Assembly (NCBI RefSeq): GCF_003751945.1
Contig: NZ_RJKL01000001.1
Span: forward strand, 4,898,001 to 4,962,000
Direction: 5' to 3'
Length of the DNA: 64,000 bases
Source: Couchioplanes caeruleus
GTDB lineage: Bacteria > Actinomycetota > Actinomycetes > Mycobacteriales > Micromonosporaceae
Translations under genes and position numbers: made by a program
Notes under the pieces: model-generated
Seen by the model: the letters and a program-made list of their open reading frames with translations, nothing else
The model's database searches: none
Told to the model about the DNA's origin: nothing
Shown here: positions 51,063 to 59,887 of the stretch, piece by piece
Numbering within the stretch: position 1 is the stretch's first letter
Layout of the letters: every line of letters starts with the position of its first letter

Positions 51063-51940
51063 CAGACGAAACCCCGCAGGTGCAGGCGATCGAGGGGCTC
51101 AACCTCGCCGAGGTGGAGCGCGTCGTCTACACGGCGCTCGCGGAGGACCTCGGCGATCCGCCGCGGGACGTGACCAGCGAGGCCACCATCGGCGCGGAGC
51201 AGACCAGCACGGCCGAGCTGGTGGCCCGCGCCGCCGGGGTCGTGGCCGGGCTGCCGGTCGCCGCCGAGGTCTTCGCGGTGACCTCGGGCGGCACGGCGAT
51301 CTTCGACCAGCGGGTGCCCGAGGGTGCCCGCGTCACCCGCGGCGACGTGCTCGCGGTGGTCACCGGGCCGACCCGCTCGCTGCTGACGGCGGAGCGTACG
51401 GCCCTGAACCTGCTGTGCCGCATGTCCGGCGTGGCCACGCACACCCGCCGGTGGGCCGACGCCCTCGCCGGGACGACGGCGACCGTCCTGGACACCCGCA
51501 AGACGACCCCGGGCCTGCGCGCCCTGGAGAAGTACGCGGTCCGGGTCGCCGGCGGCACCAACAAGCGCATGGGCCTCTACGACGTCGCGATGATCAAGGA
51601 CAACCACAAGCTGGCGGCGGGCAGCATCTCGGCGGCGTACCGGCTGGTCCGCGAGCGGTTCCCGGACGTCCCGGTGCAGGTCGAGGTGACGACCCTCGCC
51701 GAGGCGGAGGAGGCCGTCGAGGCCGGCGCCGACTTCCTGCTCTGCGACAATATGACGCCGGAGCTGCTCCGCTCGGTCGTGGACCGCGTCGGCGAACGCG
51801 CCGAGCTGGAGGCGACCGGCAACCTGACCCTCGAAACGGCGACCGCCTACGCGGCGACCGGGGTGGATTACCTCTCGGTGGGTGGTTTGACCCATTCCTC
51901 CCCGATCCTCGACATCGCGCTGGACCTGCGGGTGAACTGA
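51059..51940 (+). CDS. nadC: Nicotinate-nucleotide pyrophosphorylase (carboxylating)
   Basis: 293-aa quinolinate phosphoribosyltransferase producing NaMN. Typical motifs: LAEDLGDPPRDVTSEA, ERTALNLLCRMSGVAT, DTRKTTPGLRALEKYAVRVAGG (substrate-binding basic residues), MIKDNHK and SVGGLTHSSPILDIALDL. ATG 51059 overlaps the nadB stop. Two hairpins follow the stop. Confidence 0.97.
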   Translation: MTDETPQVQAIEGLNLAEVERVVYTALAEDLGDPPRDVTSEATIGAEQTSTAELVARAAGVVAGLPVAAEVFAVTSGGTAIFDQRVPEGARVTRGDVLAVVTGPTRSLLTAERTALNLLCRMSGVATHTRRWADALAGTTATVLDTRKTTPGLRALEKYAVRVAGGTNKRMGLYDVAMIKDNHKLAAGSISAAYRLVRERFPDVPVQVEVTTLAEAEEAVEAGADFLLCDNMTPELLRSVVDRVGERAELEATGNLTLETATAYAATGVDYLSVGGLTHSSPILDIALDLRVN

Positions 51941-51980
51941 CCGACCGCTCGGTCGGGTCGCCGGGCCGACGATGCCCGGC
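51941..51980 (+). terminator. Tandem hairpins after nadC
   Basis: CCGACCG-CT-CGGTCGG (51941-51956) starts right after the stop, followed by GCCGGGC / GCCCGGC (51960-51980) with a 7-nt loop. Likely terminator of nadBC. Confidence 0.65.
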
Positions 51981-52318
51981 TCGTGGCGCGGCGGCCACCG
52001 CGAGGGCGGCGGCGCCCATGTTCGCCGGCTGCCGGCGCCCGGCGCGGTCGCGGCCGGACGTCGGTCGAGCCTTGCGGCGGGCGCGTCGGGGCGGCTCGGG
52101 CTGGGGGCGGTTGTGCGGCCTCGGCGAGGCCTCGGCGGCGGGGTTTCTTCGGCAGTGGCACGGAGCTGGGGCCCGGCAGCGGGGTGGGTGGCTCGGGGGC
52201 TCGGTCCCGTGTGTTGCTGGGGCGGTGTTGCGGTTGTGGGCGCCAACGCCCGTACCCGGAAACGGTTTAAGGTTTTGATCGTCCCCGCATCGACTGATCG
52301 TCCCACCTAAGGTTGATC
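51981..52318. other. Intergenic region nadC / coaX
   Basis: About 340 bp of G-rich sequence with no supported gene. Frames open through it lack start signals and homology. TAAGGT at 52308-52313 lies 5 nt before the coaX GTG and may be a -10 box or, as AAGG, a ribosome site. Confidence 0.4.
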
Positions 52319-53080
52319 GTGCTTCTCTGCATCGACATCGGTAACACCAACACCGTCCTCGCCACCTTCGACGGCGACAAGCTGGTGCACAGTTGGCGGA
52401 TCAAGACCGACGCGCGGTCGACCGCCGACGAGCTCGGTCTGATGTTTCGCGGGCTGCTGGCCGGCGACGCGGTGGAGATCACCGGGGTGGCGGCCTGCTC
52501 GACCGTGCCCGCCGCGCTGCGGTCGTTGCGGACGATGCTGGCGCGCTACTACGGCGATCTGCCGAATGTGATCGTCGAGCCCGGCGTGAAGACCGGCGTG
52601 CAGCTCGCGATCGACAACCCCAAGGAGGTCGGCGCCGACCGGGTGGTGAACACCCTGGCCGCGCACGCCCTCTACGGCGGGCCCTCGATCGTCGTGGACT
52701 TCGGCACGACCACCAACTTCGACGTGATCAGCGCCAAGGGGGAGTTCCTCGGCGGTGCGTTCGCGCCCGGGATCGAGATCTCCTTCGACGCCCTCGCCGC
52801 GCGGGCGGCGCAGTTGCGCAAGGTGGAGCCGACCAAGCCGCGGTCGGTCATCGGCAAGAACACGGTCGAATGCCTGCAGTCCGGCCTCTACTACGGCGTC
52901 GCCGGGCAGGTCGACCGCATCGTCGAGCTGATGACGGCCGAACTGGGCACCGTGCGGTCGGTCATCGCCACCGGCGGACTGGCCTGGCTCGTCAAGGACG
53001 AGTGCCGGACCATCACCGCGCACGAACCGATGATCACACTCATCGGTCTGCGCATGGTCTATGAGCGCAATGTCGGTTGA
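52319..53080 (+). CDS. coaX: Type III pantothenate kinase
   Basis: 253-aa first enzyme of CoA synthesis, ASKHA fold. N-terminal phosphate loop LLCIDIGNTNTVLATF (about 2-17), GADRVVNTLAAHALYG, the second phosphate motif IVVDFGTTTNFDVIS and GGAFAPGIEIS. GTG 52319 gives the standard N-terminus; TTG 52313 is in frame but adds two residues. It completes a pantothenate/CoA set with panC and panD, here with the NAD genes in between. Confidence 0.96.
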   Translation: MLLCIDIGNTNTVLATFDGDKLVHSWRIKTDARSTADELGLMFRGLLAGDAVEITGVAACSTVPAALRSLRTMLARYYGDLPNVIVEPGVKTGVQLAIDNPKEVGADRVVNTLAAHALYGGPSIVVDFGTTTNFDVISAKGEFLGGAFAPGIEISFDALAARAAQLRKVEPTKPRSVIGKNTVECLQSGLYYGVAGQVDRIVELMTAELGTVRSVIATGGLAWLVKDECRTITAHEPMITLIGLRMVYERNVG

Positions 53081-53446
53081 TCGGCTGTTCCGCACGCGAT
53101 CGCGTTGATCGTCCCGATCGGCGGCCCCGGTCACCCGGCGGGGCCCGACCGCGCGGTGTATTAATTGCGGTCCGGAACAGATCCTCCAGCCTGCGTTTGT
53201 GACGCACAGCGACGCTTTGTTCACGGATCTCTATCTTTTCCGGGCTTGGCGGCCGCCCGGTTGATCATCGTTGCAATTCCGCTACCTGCGGCATGGCGGG
53301 CGCGGATCGCCGGTCGGCGACTTGCCGATTTCCCGGCGCGGGATCGGGCCTACGCCGGCCACCTGCTTTCGCCGGGGCCCGCGGGCAGCGCCGGTGACTT
53401 CGGCGGATTAGGACCAGGCCGTTTACCTCGGTCGCGGCCCGCTACT

Positions 53447-53494
53447 CGCCGCACGGTGGCTGGTCGGCAGCGCCGCACGGTGGCTGGTCGGCAG
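53447..53494. repeat. Perfect 24-bp tandem duplication
   Basis: The same 24 bp, beginning CGCCGCACGGTGGCTGGTCG, occurs at 53447-53470 and 53471-53494. Its period matches the gene-end repeats elsewhere in the window, but no gene end is recognised here. Confidence 0.9.
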
Positions 53495-53771
53495 CATCGC
53501 GCGGTCGTGAGCGGATGGTCGAAAGCAGTCTGCCGGTAGCGACGGCGCCGGGCCGAAAGCCGGTGGCAACGCGGTGGGATGGGCGGCGTGCGGCGCTCGC
53601 CGATGAGCCGGCCCGTCCGGGTCGCACTCGGCGCGATTTCCGTGGTTCCGCTTGGGAATCGGCGCTCCGGGCCCCGCCGGAATGGGGAAACGTGCCCGTC
53701 ACCGGGGCGGGCATTCCACGAAACACTCCGTTCGATGCCGGTACGCGTTCAAGTCGATATCGAGGCCCGCA

Positions 53772-53802
53772 TTGACGGAACACGCGGGCATAGCGTTATT
53801 GT
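53772..53802 (+). promoter_or_regulatory. Candidate lsr2 promoter
   Basis: TTGACG (53772-53777) and TATTGT (53797-53802), spacer 19 bp, about 50 nt before the lsr2 GTG in an AT-richer stretch. Confidence 0.35.
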
Positions 53803-53851
53803 TCTCCGCAGGGCTTTGTCTGAGAACCTGTGTTCGGAAGGATAACGGCGC

Positions 53852-54205
53852 GTGGCCAAGCAGATCATTCACAAGCTGGTCGACGATCTCGACGGCGGTG
53901 ATGCCGACGAGACCGTCAAGTTCGCCCTCGACGGCATTCAGTATGAGATCGACCTGTCCGACAAGAACGCGACGAAATTGCGGGAAGTCTTCGCGCAGTA
54001 CGTCGCCGCCGGATCGAAGGTCGCCCGTGGCGGGGTGGTCGTGGGCGGCCGGGCTGCCCGGGGCCGGGGCGGTGCCACCGCCGACCGGGAGCAGAACAAG
54101 GCCATCCGGGAGTGGGCCAAGAAGAACGGCAAGGAGATCTCCGACCGGGGCCGCATCCCCCAGGAGATCGTGGACGAGTTCCACGCCAAGGGGCCGGGCC
54201 GCTGA
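53852..54205 (+). CDS. lsr2: Lsr2 nucleoid-associated protein
   Basis: 117-aa H-NS-like xenogeneic silencer that bridges AT-rich DNA. The N-terminal oligomerisation domain (MAKQIIHKLVDDLDGGDADETVKFALDG region) and the C-terminal DNA-binding domain (NKAIREWAKKNGKEISDRGRIPQEIVDEFHAK) are both present. The minor-groove RGR of Lsr2 appears in SDRGRIP. GTG 53852 follows GGAAGGA. Lsr2 would be expected to act on the GC-poor secretion block at 23.7-28.5 kb. The lsr2-clpC order matches mycobacteria. Confidence 0.96.
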   Translation: MAKQIIHKLVDDLDGGDADETVKFALDGIQYEIDLSDKNATKLREVFAQYVAAGSKVARGGVVVGGRAARGRGGATADREQNKAIREWAKKNGKEISDRGRIPQEIVDEFHAKGPGR

Positions 54206-54669
54206 GGCTCGCCGCTCCGGGCCGGGTCCAGCTCGGCCGCCGGAACCCATCGGGGTGGGTCCGAGCGCATCGAGATAGGTCCGGCCGCCGGGGCTGTCGC
54301 CCGGCACACTGGGGTTTCCACAGGGTTCGTAGCGCTTCGGCGCTGCGGACCCTGCTGCTTTTCGCTCCTTCCGTGCTCGGCGTGCGTAAGTTATCCACAG
54401 GGGTGTACGGCGTTGTCCACAGGCTGTGGACGGCGTCGCCGCCGCTGATGATCGCGCCTTGGATTTCGCTGTGCGCGTACTCCGCAGGGGTGGGGAACAG
54501 CCGTTGAGCGTGCGAAGTTGGGGAAATCATCGGCGCAGGACGTCCCGAGAGGGCTCGAGGGCCCAGCAGAGTCACCCGGCGGCGATAGAGTTACAGCACG
54601 GGTATCACCGATGCCCGTGCGCTGGCCCCGCCAGTTCATTGGCGCACGGCACGTGAGGAGCACGAGGGC
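54206..54669. other. Intergenic region lsr2 / clpC with DnaA-box cluster
   Basis: 464 bp without a gene. It contains a cluster of DnaA-box-like 9-mers (see separate entry). A strong GAGGAGC/GAGGG site precedes clpC. I found no HAIR/CIRCE operator or convincing ClgR site by eye. Confidence 0.5.
54314..54431. promoter_or_regulatory. Cluster of DnaA-box-like sites upstream of clpC
   Basis: Perfect TTATCCACA (54391-54399) and TTGTCCACA (54413-54421), an inverted TGTGGAC (54425-54431) forming GTCCACA-GGC-TGTGGAC, and a weaker GTTTCCACA (54314-54322). The two perfect boxes are 22 bp apart, two helical turns, on the same face. Confidence 0.5.
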
Positions 54670-57192
54670 ATGTTCGAGCGGTTCACCGACCGAGCGCGAC
54701 GGGTTGTCGTCCTGGCCCAAGAAGAGGCCCGGATGCTCAACCACAACTACATCGGGACGGAGCACATCCTGCTCGGCCTGATCCACGAGGGCGAAGGCGT
54801 CGCCGCCAAGGCTCTGGAGAGCCTCGGCATCTCCCTCGAGGGTGTCCGCCAGCAGGTCGAGGAGATCATCGGCCAGGGCCAGCAGGCGCCGAGCGGGCAC
54901 ATCCCGTTCACGCCGCGGGCCAAGAAGGTGCTGGAGCTCTCGCTGCGCGAGGCGCTGCAGCTCGGCCACAACTACATCGGCACGGAGCACATCCTGCTCG
55001 GGCTGATCCGTGAGGGTGAGGGCGTCGCCGCCCAGGTGCTGGTCAAGCTCGGCGCCGACCTCAACCGGGTTCGCCAGCAGGTCATCCAACTGCTCTCGGG
55101 CTACCAGGGCAAGGAGCCGGCCGCGGCCGGTGCGGCGGCGGGCGAGGCCGCGCCGTCGACGTCGCTGGTGCTCGACCAGTTCGGTCGCAACCTGACCCAG
55201 GCCGCCCGGGAGGGCAAGCTCGACCCGGTCATCGGCCGGGAGAAGGAAATCGAGCGGGTCATGCAGGTGCTCTCGCGCCGGACCAAGAACAACCCGGTGC
55301 TCATCGGCGAGCCGGGTGTCGGCAAGACCGCGGTCGTGGAGGGGCTGTCGCAGTCCATCGTCAAGGGTGAGGTGCCCGAGACGTTGAAGGACAAGCAGCT
55401 CTACACCCTCGACCTCGGCGCGCTGGTCGCCGGTTCCCGTTACCGCGGTGACTTCGAGGAGCGCCTCAAGAAGGTGCTCAAGGAGATCCGCACCCGGGGC
55501 GACATCATCCTGTTCATCGACGAGATCCACACCCTGGTCGGTGCCGGTGCGGCCGAGGGCGCGATCGACGCCGCGTCCATCCTGAAGCCCATGCTGGCGC
55601 GTGGCGAGCTCCAGACCATCGGCGCGACCACCCTGGACGAGTACCGCAAGCACCTCGAGAAGGACGCCGCGCTCGAGCGCCGCTTCCAGCCGATTCAGGT
55701 GGGCGAGCCGTCGCTGGCGCACACCATCGAGATCCTCAAGGGCCTGCGCGACCGTTACGAGGCGCACCACCGGATCAGCATCACCGACGCCGCCCTGGTG
55801 GCGGCGGCGACGCTGGCCGACCGGTACATCTCGGATCGGTTCCTGCCGGACAAGGCGATCGATCTCATCGACGAGGCCGGTGCGCGGATGCGCATCCGCC
55901 GGATGACCGCGCCGCCGGACCTGCGGGACTTCGACGAGCGCATCGCCCAGGTCCGCCGGGACAAGGAGTCCGCGATCGACGCGCAGGACTTCGAGCGGGC
56001 CGCGCAGTTGCGCGACAAGGAGAAGCAGCTCCTGGGCCAGAAGGCGCAGCGGGAGAAGGAGTGGAAGGCCGGCGACCTCGACGTCGTGTCCGAGGTCGAC
56101 GACGAGCAGATCGCCGAGGTGCTGGGCAACTGGACCGGCATCCCGGTCTACAAGCTCACCGAGGAGGAGACCTCCCGGCTGCTGCGCATGGAGGACGAGC
56201 TCCACAAGCGGGTCATCGGCCAGGAGGACGCGGTCAAGGCGGTCTCGAAGGCGATCCGGCGTACCCGCGCCGGCCTGAAGGACCCGAAGCGGCCCTCGGG
56301 CTCGTTCATCTTCGCCGGCCCCTCGGGTGTCGGTAAGACCGAGCTGTCCAAGGCCCTCGCCGAGTTCCTGTTCGGCTCCGAGGACGCGCTGATCCAGCTC
56401 GACATGTCGGAGTTCCACGACCGGTACACGGTGTCGCGCCTGGTCGGTGCGCCTCCCGGATACGTCGGCTACGACGAGGGTGGCCAGTTGACCGAGAAGG
56501 TGCGCCGCAAGCCGTTCTCGGTGGTGCTGTTCGACGAGATCGAGAAGGCCCACCCGGACGTCTTCAACACGCTGCTGCAGATCCTCGAGGACGGCCGCCT
56601 CACCGACGGTCAGGGCCGCATCGTGGACTTCAAGAACACGGTGATCATCCTGACCACCAACCTGGGCACGCGTGACGTGGCCAAGGCGGTGTCGCTGGGC
56701 TTCCAGGCCTCCGAGGCCGAGGAGTCCAACTACGAGCGGATGAAGGTCAAGGTCAACGACGAGCTGAAGCAGCACTTCCGCCCGGAGTTCCTCAACCGTA
56801 TCGACGACACGATCGTCTTCCACCAACTGCGCCAGAACGAGATCCTCGAGATCGTCGACATCTTCACGGCGCGGATCGAGTCCCAGCTCAGGAACAAGGA
56901 CATGGGCCTCGAGCTGACCGACAACGCCAAGAAGTACCTGGCGAAGAAGGGCTTCGACCCGGTCCTGGGCGCCCGGCCGCTGCGCCGCACGATCCAGCGG
57001 GACCTGGAGGACACCCTCAGCGAGCAGATCCTGTTCAACGAACTGCGCCCCGGCCAGATCGTCGTCGTGGACTGCGAAGGCGACCCGGAGAACACCGACA
57101 AGTCCAAGCTGGTGTTCAAGGGAGCCGACCGCGGATCCGTGGTTCCGGACGCGGTGCCCGCCGACCTCGGTGCGGCCGCTGCCGACGAGTAA
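54670..57192 (+). CDS. clpC: ATP-dependent Clp protease ATPase subunit ClpC
   Basis: 840-aa Hsp100 unfoldase feeding ClpP. Two Clp_N repeats ([25 protein letters not shown] and the second [16 protein letters not shown]) at the N-terminus; first AAA module with GEPGVGKT (about 216), UVR/middle domain ([18 protein letters not shown], about 440), second AAA module with GPSGVGKT (about 552) and [13 protein letters not shown]. In the C-terminal module [15 protein letters not shown] is conserved. ATG 54670 follows GAGGGC. Essential in most actinobacteria and the target of cyclomarin-type antibiotics. Confidence 0.98.
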   Translation: MFERFTDRARRVVVLAQEEARMLNHNYIGTEHILLGLIHEGEGVAAKALESLGISLEGVRQQVEEIIGQGQQAPSGHIPFTPRAKKVLELSLREALQLGHNYIGTEHILLGLIREGEGVAAQVLVKLGADLNRVRQQVIQLLSGYQGKEPAAAGAAAGEAAPSTSLVLDQFGRNLTQAAREGKLDPVIGREKEIERVMQVLSRRTKNNPVLIGEPGVGKTAVVEGLSQSIVKGEVPETLKDKQLYTLDLGALVAGSRYRGDFEERLKKVLKEIRTRGDIILFIDEIHTLVGAGAAEGAIDAASILKPMLARGELQTIGATTLDEYRKHLEKDAALERRFQPIQVGEPSLAHTIEILKGLRDRYEAHHRISITDAALVAAATLADRYISDRFLPDKAIDLIDEAGARMRIRRMTAPPDLRDFDERIAQVRRDKESAIDAQDFERAAQLRDKEKQLLGQKAQREKEWKAGDLDVVSEVDDEQIAEVLGNWTGIPVYKLTEEETSRLLRMEDELHKRVIGQEDAVKAVSKAIRRTRAGLKDPKRPSGSFIFAGPSGVGKTELSKALAEFLFGSEDALIQLDMSEFHDRYTVSRLVGAPPGYVGYDEGGQLTEKVRRKPFSVVLFDEIEKAHPDVFNTLLQILEDGRLTDGQGRIVDFKNTVIILTTNLGTRDVAKAVSLGFQASEAEESNYERMKVKVNDELKQHFRPEFLNRIDDTIVFHQLRQNEILEIVDIFTARIESQLRNKDMGLELTDNAKKYLAKKGFDPVLGARPLRRTIQRDLEDTLSEQILFNELRPGQIVVVDCEGDPENTDKSKLVFKGADRGSVVPDAVPADLGAAAADE

Positions 57193-57217
57193 TCGAGCAC
57201 AAACACCACGGCCCGGC

Positions 57218-57246
57218 GCGGAAAGCGCCGGGCCGTTGTGCTGTTC
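57218..57246 (+). terminator. clpC terminator
   Basis: Perfect 12-bp stem ACGGCCCGGCGC / GCGCCGGGCCGT with a GGAAA loop, 25 bp after the clpC stop. Confidence 0.9.
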
Positions 57247-57296
57247 CGCGGGATAACTCGGTCGCGGCATTCCGCGCCACCCTCGATCATCGGCTC

Positions 57297-57845
57297 ATGG
57301 AAGTTCCCCAGCGGCAGATCCGAGCCGTGTACGACGAGCACACCATCACCGTCTACCAGGCGTACCCGGAGGCGATCGCCGGTCCTGCCGTGCGCGCCGG
57401 ACGGTTCGTGGACCCGTTCAAGCGCGAGCGGATGACCTGGATCAAGCCGTCCTTCCTGTGGATGATGTACCGCTGCGGATGGGCCACCAAGCCCGGCCAG
57501 GAACGCGTCCTCGCCGTGCGGATCACCCGTGCGGGCTTCGACTGGGCGCTCGCCCACGCCTGCTCGAGCCACCACGACCGGGCGAGCGGGGAAAGCCGGG
57601 AGGAGTGGGCGCGGCGGCTGCGCACCAGCCCCGTACGGGTGCAGTGGGACCCCGAACGGTCGCTGGCGCTGAACGCCCTGCCGTACCGGTCCTTGCAGCT
57701 CGGCATCGGCGCAGACGCGGTCCGGCGATACGTCGACGACTGGACGGTGTCGATCACGGACGTGACGCCGATGGTCAGGGAGATCGCCGCGAAGCGGGAC
57801 CCGGCCCTGCTGCCGGTGGAACGCCCCTATTCCAGCGCCGGATAG
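57297..57845 (+). CDS. DUF4291 family protein
   Basis: 182 aa, soluble. Family hallmarks are RQIRAVYDEHTITVYQAY near the N-terminus, RMTWIKPSFLWMMYRCGWA (about 44-62) and VQWDPERSL... LPYRSLQLGIG. Function is unknown; the fold is suspected to be related to nucleic-acid-acting proteins, but I would not assign a role. ATG 57297 has no clear ribosome site. Its last 19 bp overlap the 3' end of mutY on the other strand. Confidence 0.88.
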   Translation: MEVPQRQIRAVYDEHTITVYQAYPEAIAGPAVRAGRFVDPFKRERMTWIKPSFLWMMYRCGWATKPGQERVLAVRITRAGFDWALAHACSSHHDRASGESREEWARRLRTSPVRVQWDPERSLALNALPYRSLQLGIGADAVRRYVDDWTVSITDVTPMVREIAAKRDPALLPVERPYSSAG

Positions 57846-58729
57846 CGAGGCGGGTGGTCACCTGCCAGCACGAAGCGGTCCGCGTCGGAGTCCAGGGGCT
57901 CCACCAGACCGTCCGTGACCAGTCCGGCGAGGGCGCGGGCGCGCTGCACGTCGTCCGCCCAGACGACGTCGATGCGCTGCCGCGGCACCGGCCCGGTGGC
58001 GTGGCGCAGCACCTCGAGGATCAGGCCGCGGACCTGGCGGTCGGTGCCCGCGTACCGCTGCGGCCGGCGCGTCGGGCCGGACGGCGCCGGGGCACCGCTC
58101 AGGCGCCACGCGCAGACCTGCTCGAAGGGGCACTCGGTGCACCGCGGCGACCGGGCCGTGCAGACGATGGCACCGAGCTCCATGAAGGCGATGCTGGCCC
58201 GGGCGGCGCGGGCCGGCTCCTCGGGCAGCAACTCGGCCATGGCGGTGAGGTCGGCGGCCGTGGTGGCCGGGCCGGCGTCCGGGTCCCCGGCCACCGCCCG
58301 GGAGACGACGCGGCGCACGTTGGTGTCCACGACCGGGTGACGCTGCCCGTACGCGAAGGTGGCCACGGCCCGCGCGGTGTAGGTCCCGACGCCCGGTAGC
58401 GCGAGCAACTGGTCGAGGTCGTCCGGCACCCGCCCGTCATGCCGCTCGACGAGCGCGACCGCGCACGCGTGCAGCCGCATCGCCCGGCGCGGGTATCCCA
58501 GCCGGCCCCACATCCGGATCGCCTCGGACGGCGGGTCCTGGGCCAGGTCGGCGGGGGTGGGCCAGCGGTTCATCCAGGCGTGCCAGGCGGGCTCCACGCG
58601 GATGACCGGGGTCTGCTGCAGCATCACCTCGCTGACCAGCACCGCCCAGGCGCTGGTGCCGGGGACGCGCCAGGGCAGGTCGCGGGCGTTGCGGTCGTAC
58701 CACTGGATGGCTGAGTCGGCGAGCGTCAT
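57827..58729 (-). CDS. mutY: A/G-specific adenine glycosylase
   Basis: 300-aa repair glycosylase removing A opposite 8-oxoG. Catalytic Glu in VSEVMLQQTPV, HhH LPGVGTYTARAVATFAYG with Asp in VDTNVRRVVSR, and Fe-S motif C-x6-C-x2-C-x5-C (CTARSPRCTECPFEQVC). It is shorter than E. coli MutY: the C-terminal Nudix-like 8-oxoG-recognition domain is reduced to about 70 residues, as in mycobacteria. Divergent from the ACT gene with overlapping -10 boxes. Confidence 0.94.
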   Translation of the reverse strand: MTLADSAIQWYDRNARDLPWRVPGTSAWAVLVSEVMLQQTPVIRVEPAWHAWMNRWPTPADLAQDPPSEAIRMWGRLGYPRRAMRLHACAVALVERHDGRVPDDLDQLLALPGVGTYTARAVATFAYGQRHPVVDTNVRRVVSRAVAGDPDAGPATTAADLTAMAELLPEEPARAARASIAFMELGAIVCTARSPRCTECPFEQVCAWRLSGAPAPSGPTRRPQRYAGTDRQVRGLILEVLRHATGPVPRQRIDVVWADDVQRARALAGLVTDGLVEPLDSDADRFVLAGDHPPRYPALE

Positions 58730-58754
58730 AACCGGGCAAGCTTAAGATGCCGGG
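58730..58754. promoter_or_regulatory. Overlapping divergent -10 boxes of mutY and the ACT gene
   Basis: Plus strand: TAAGAT (58743-58748), 6 nt, ATG 58755. Minus strand: TAAGCT (58744-58739), 9 nt, ATG 58729. The two boxes share two base pairs, so the promoters cannot be occupied together. Confidence 0.5.
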
Positions 58755-59258
58755 ATGAACGAGCTCGCCATCACCGTCATAGGCCCGGACCGCACCGGCA
58801 TCATCGCCGACGTCTCCGAGGCCCTCGCCGGAGTCGGAGCCAACCTCTCCGACTCCACGATGACCCGGCTTCGCGGACACTTCGCCATGACGCTGATCTG
58901 CACAGGACCGTCCGCGGAGGACGTGGAGAAGGCGCTGGAGCCGCTCAGCGGGCTGCTGGCCACGGTACGGGCGGTCGAGCCGGAGGCGGAGGCGGACGCG
59001 GCCGGCGAGCCCTACCTGGTGAGCGTGCACGGCGCGGACCGGCTCGGCATCGTCGCCGCGGTCACCCGGGTGGTGGCGGCGGCAGGCGGCAACATCACCG
59101 ACCTGACGACCCGGCTCAGCGGCCCGCTGTATGTGCTGATCGCCGAGGTGGACCTGCCCCGGGGCAGCGCCGAGGACCTGGCCGTACGGCTCGCCACCGC
59201 GGCCGACGAGCTGGGCGTCGACGTGACCCTGCGCCGCGCCGAGACGGACGTCCTGTGA
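58755..59258 (+). CDS. Two-ACT-domain regulatory protein (GcvR-like)
   Basis: 167 aa made of two ACT domains: LAITVIGPDRTGIIADVSEALAGVGANL (about 4-31) and LVSVHGADRLGIVAAVTRVVAAAGGNI (about 86-112). The layout is that of GcvR-type amino-acid-binding regulators. The ligand is unknown. Leaderless start. Its stop overlaps def (GTGA), so it is co-translated with the deformylase. Confidence 0.9.
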   Translation: MNELAITVIGPDRTGIIADVSEALAGVGANLSDSTMTRLRGHFAMTLICTGPSAEDVEKALEPLSGLLATVRAVEPEAEADAAGEPYLVSVHGADRLGIVAAVTRVVAAAGGNITDLTTRLSGPLYVLIAEVDLPRGSAEDLAVRLATAADELGVDVTLRRAETDVL

Positions 59259-59806
59259 GCGACGCTCTGGCCGGCTGGAAGCCCGACCTGCTCGGCGTCG
59301 ACGGCCGGGTGTTGCCGGTCGTCACCGCCCCGGCCGAGGTGCTGAGCCGCCCGGGTGCCGAGGTGGACCCCGCGGACCCGGAGGTGGTCCAGCTCGCGGC
59401 GGACCTGGTCGCCACGATGCGGGTGTCGCCCGGCTGCGTGGGTCTCGCCGCGCCCCAGGTCGGGGTGGGTGCCCAGGTCTTCGTCGTGGACGTCACCGAG
59501 CATCCCAAGACCGCCACCTCGCACGGCACGTTCGTGCTGTGCAACGCCCGGGTGGTGGAGGCCAGCCGTTGGCGGCCCGGCCGGGAGGGCTGCATGTCCG
59601 TGCCGGACCTGACCGGCGACGTGAAACGCGCCGGCCGCGTCGTGGTCGAGGCCGTCCTTCCGGGTACGGGCGAAGCCGTCCGCCTGGCCACCGACGCCTT
59701 CGAGGCCCGCGCCCTGCAACACGAGATCGACCACTGCGCGGGAAAACTCTTTCTCGATCGGGTGGCCGGTGCGCACGCCGTCTACCAGCGCAAGGTGTAT
59801 CTCTAA
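59255..59806 (+). CDS. def: Peptide deformylase
   Basis: 183-aa metalloenzyme removing N-formyl from nascent proteins. Three motifs: GCVGLAAPQVGV (GxGLAAPQ, with Cys in place of the second Gly), EGCMSVPDL and QHEIDHCAGKLF with the HExxH metal site. GTG 59255 overlaps the ACT gene stop. Possibly one of several paralogues; the variant first motif is the only deviation. Confidence 0.94.
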   Translation: MSDALAGWKPDLLGVDGRVLPVVTAPAEVLSRPGAEVDPADPEVVQLAADLVATMRVSPGCVGLAAPQVGVGAQVFVVDVTEHPKTATSHGTFVLCNARVVEASRWRPGREGCMSVPDLTGDVKRAGRVVVEAVLPGTGEAVRLATDAFEARALQHEIDHCAGKLFLDRVAGAHAVYQRKVYL

Positions 59807-59872
59807 CGATCAGTAAACGAGTCGGTGTCGCATAACCGGCGCGTCGCGGCCCCGTCGGCGCGCGGACGACGA

Positions 59873-59887
59873 TACGGTGCTCCCATC
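59873..59887 (+). promoter_or_regulatory. Possible -10 box of the lipoprotein gene
   Basis: TACGGT at 59873-59878, 9 nt before ATG 59888; short leader or leaderless. Confidence 0.35.

Larger units (their letters stand above)
53081..53851. other. Long intergenic region coaX / lsr2
   Basis: 770 bp with no convincing gene. The nearest candidates (for example a frame at 53165-53539) show no family features. It holds a 24-bp direct repeat (53447-53494) and, near its end, the probable lsr2 promoter. Locally lower GC (53150-53300 and 53740-53850) suits regulatory DNA. Confidence 0.5.

Noticed and set aside
53165..53539. Open frames in the coaX-lsr2 gap
   Set aside because: No ribosome site, no domain and a composition typical of shadow frames; one simply runs through the 24-bp repeat.
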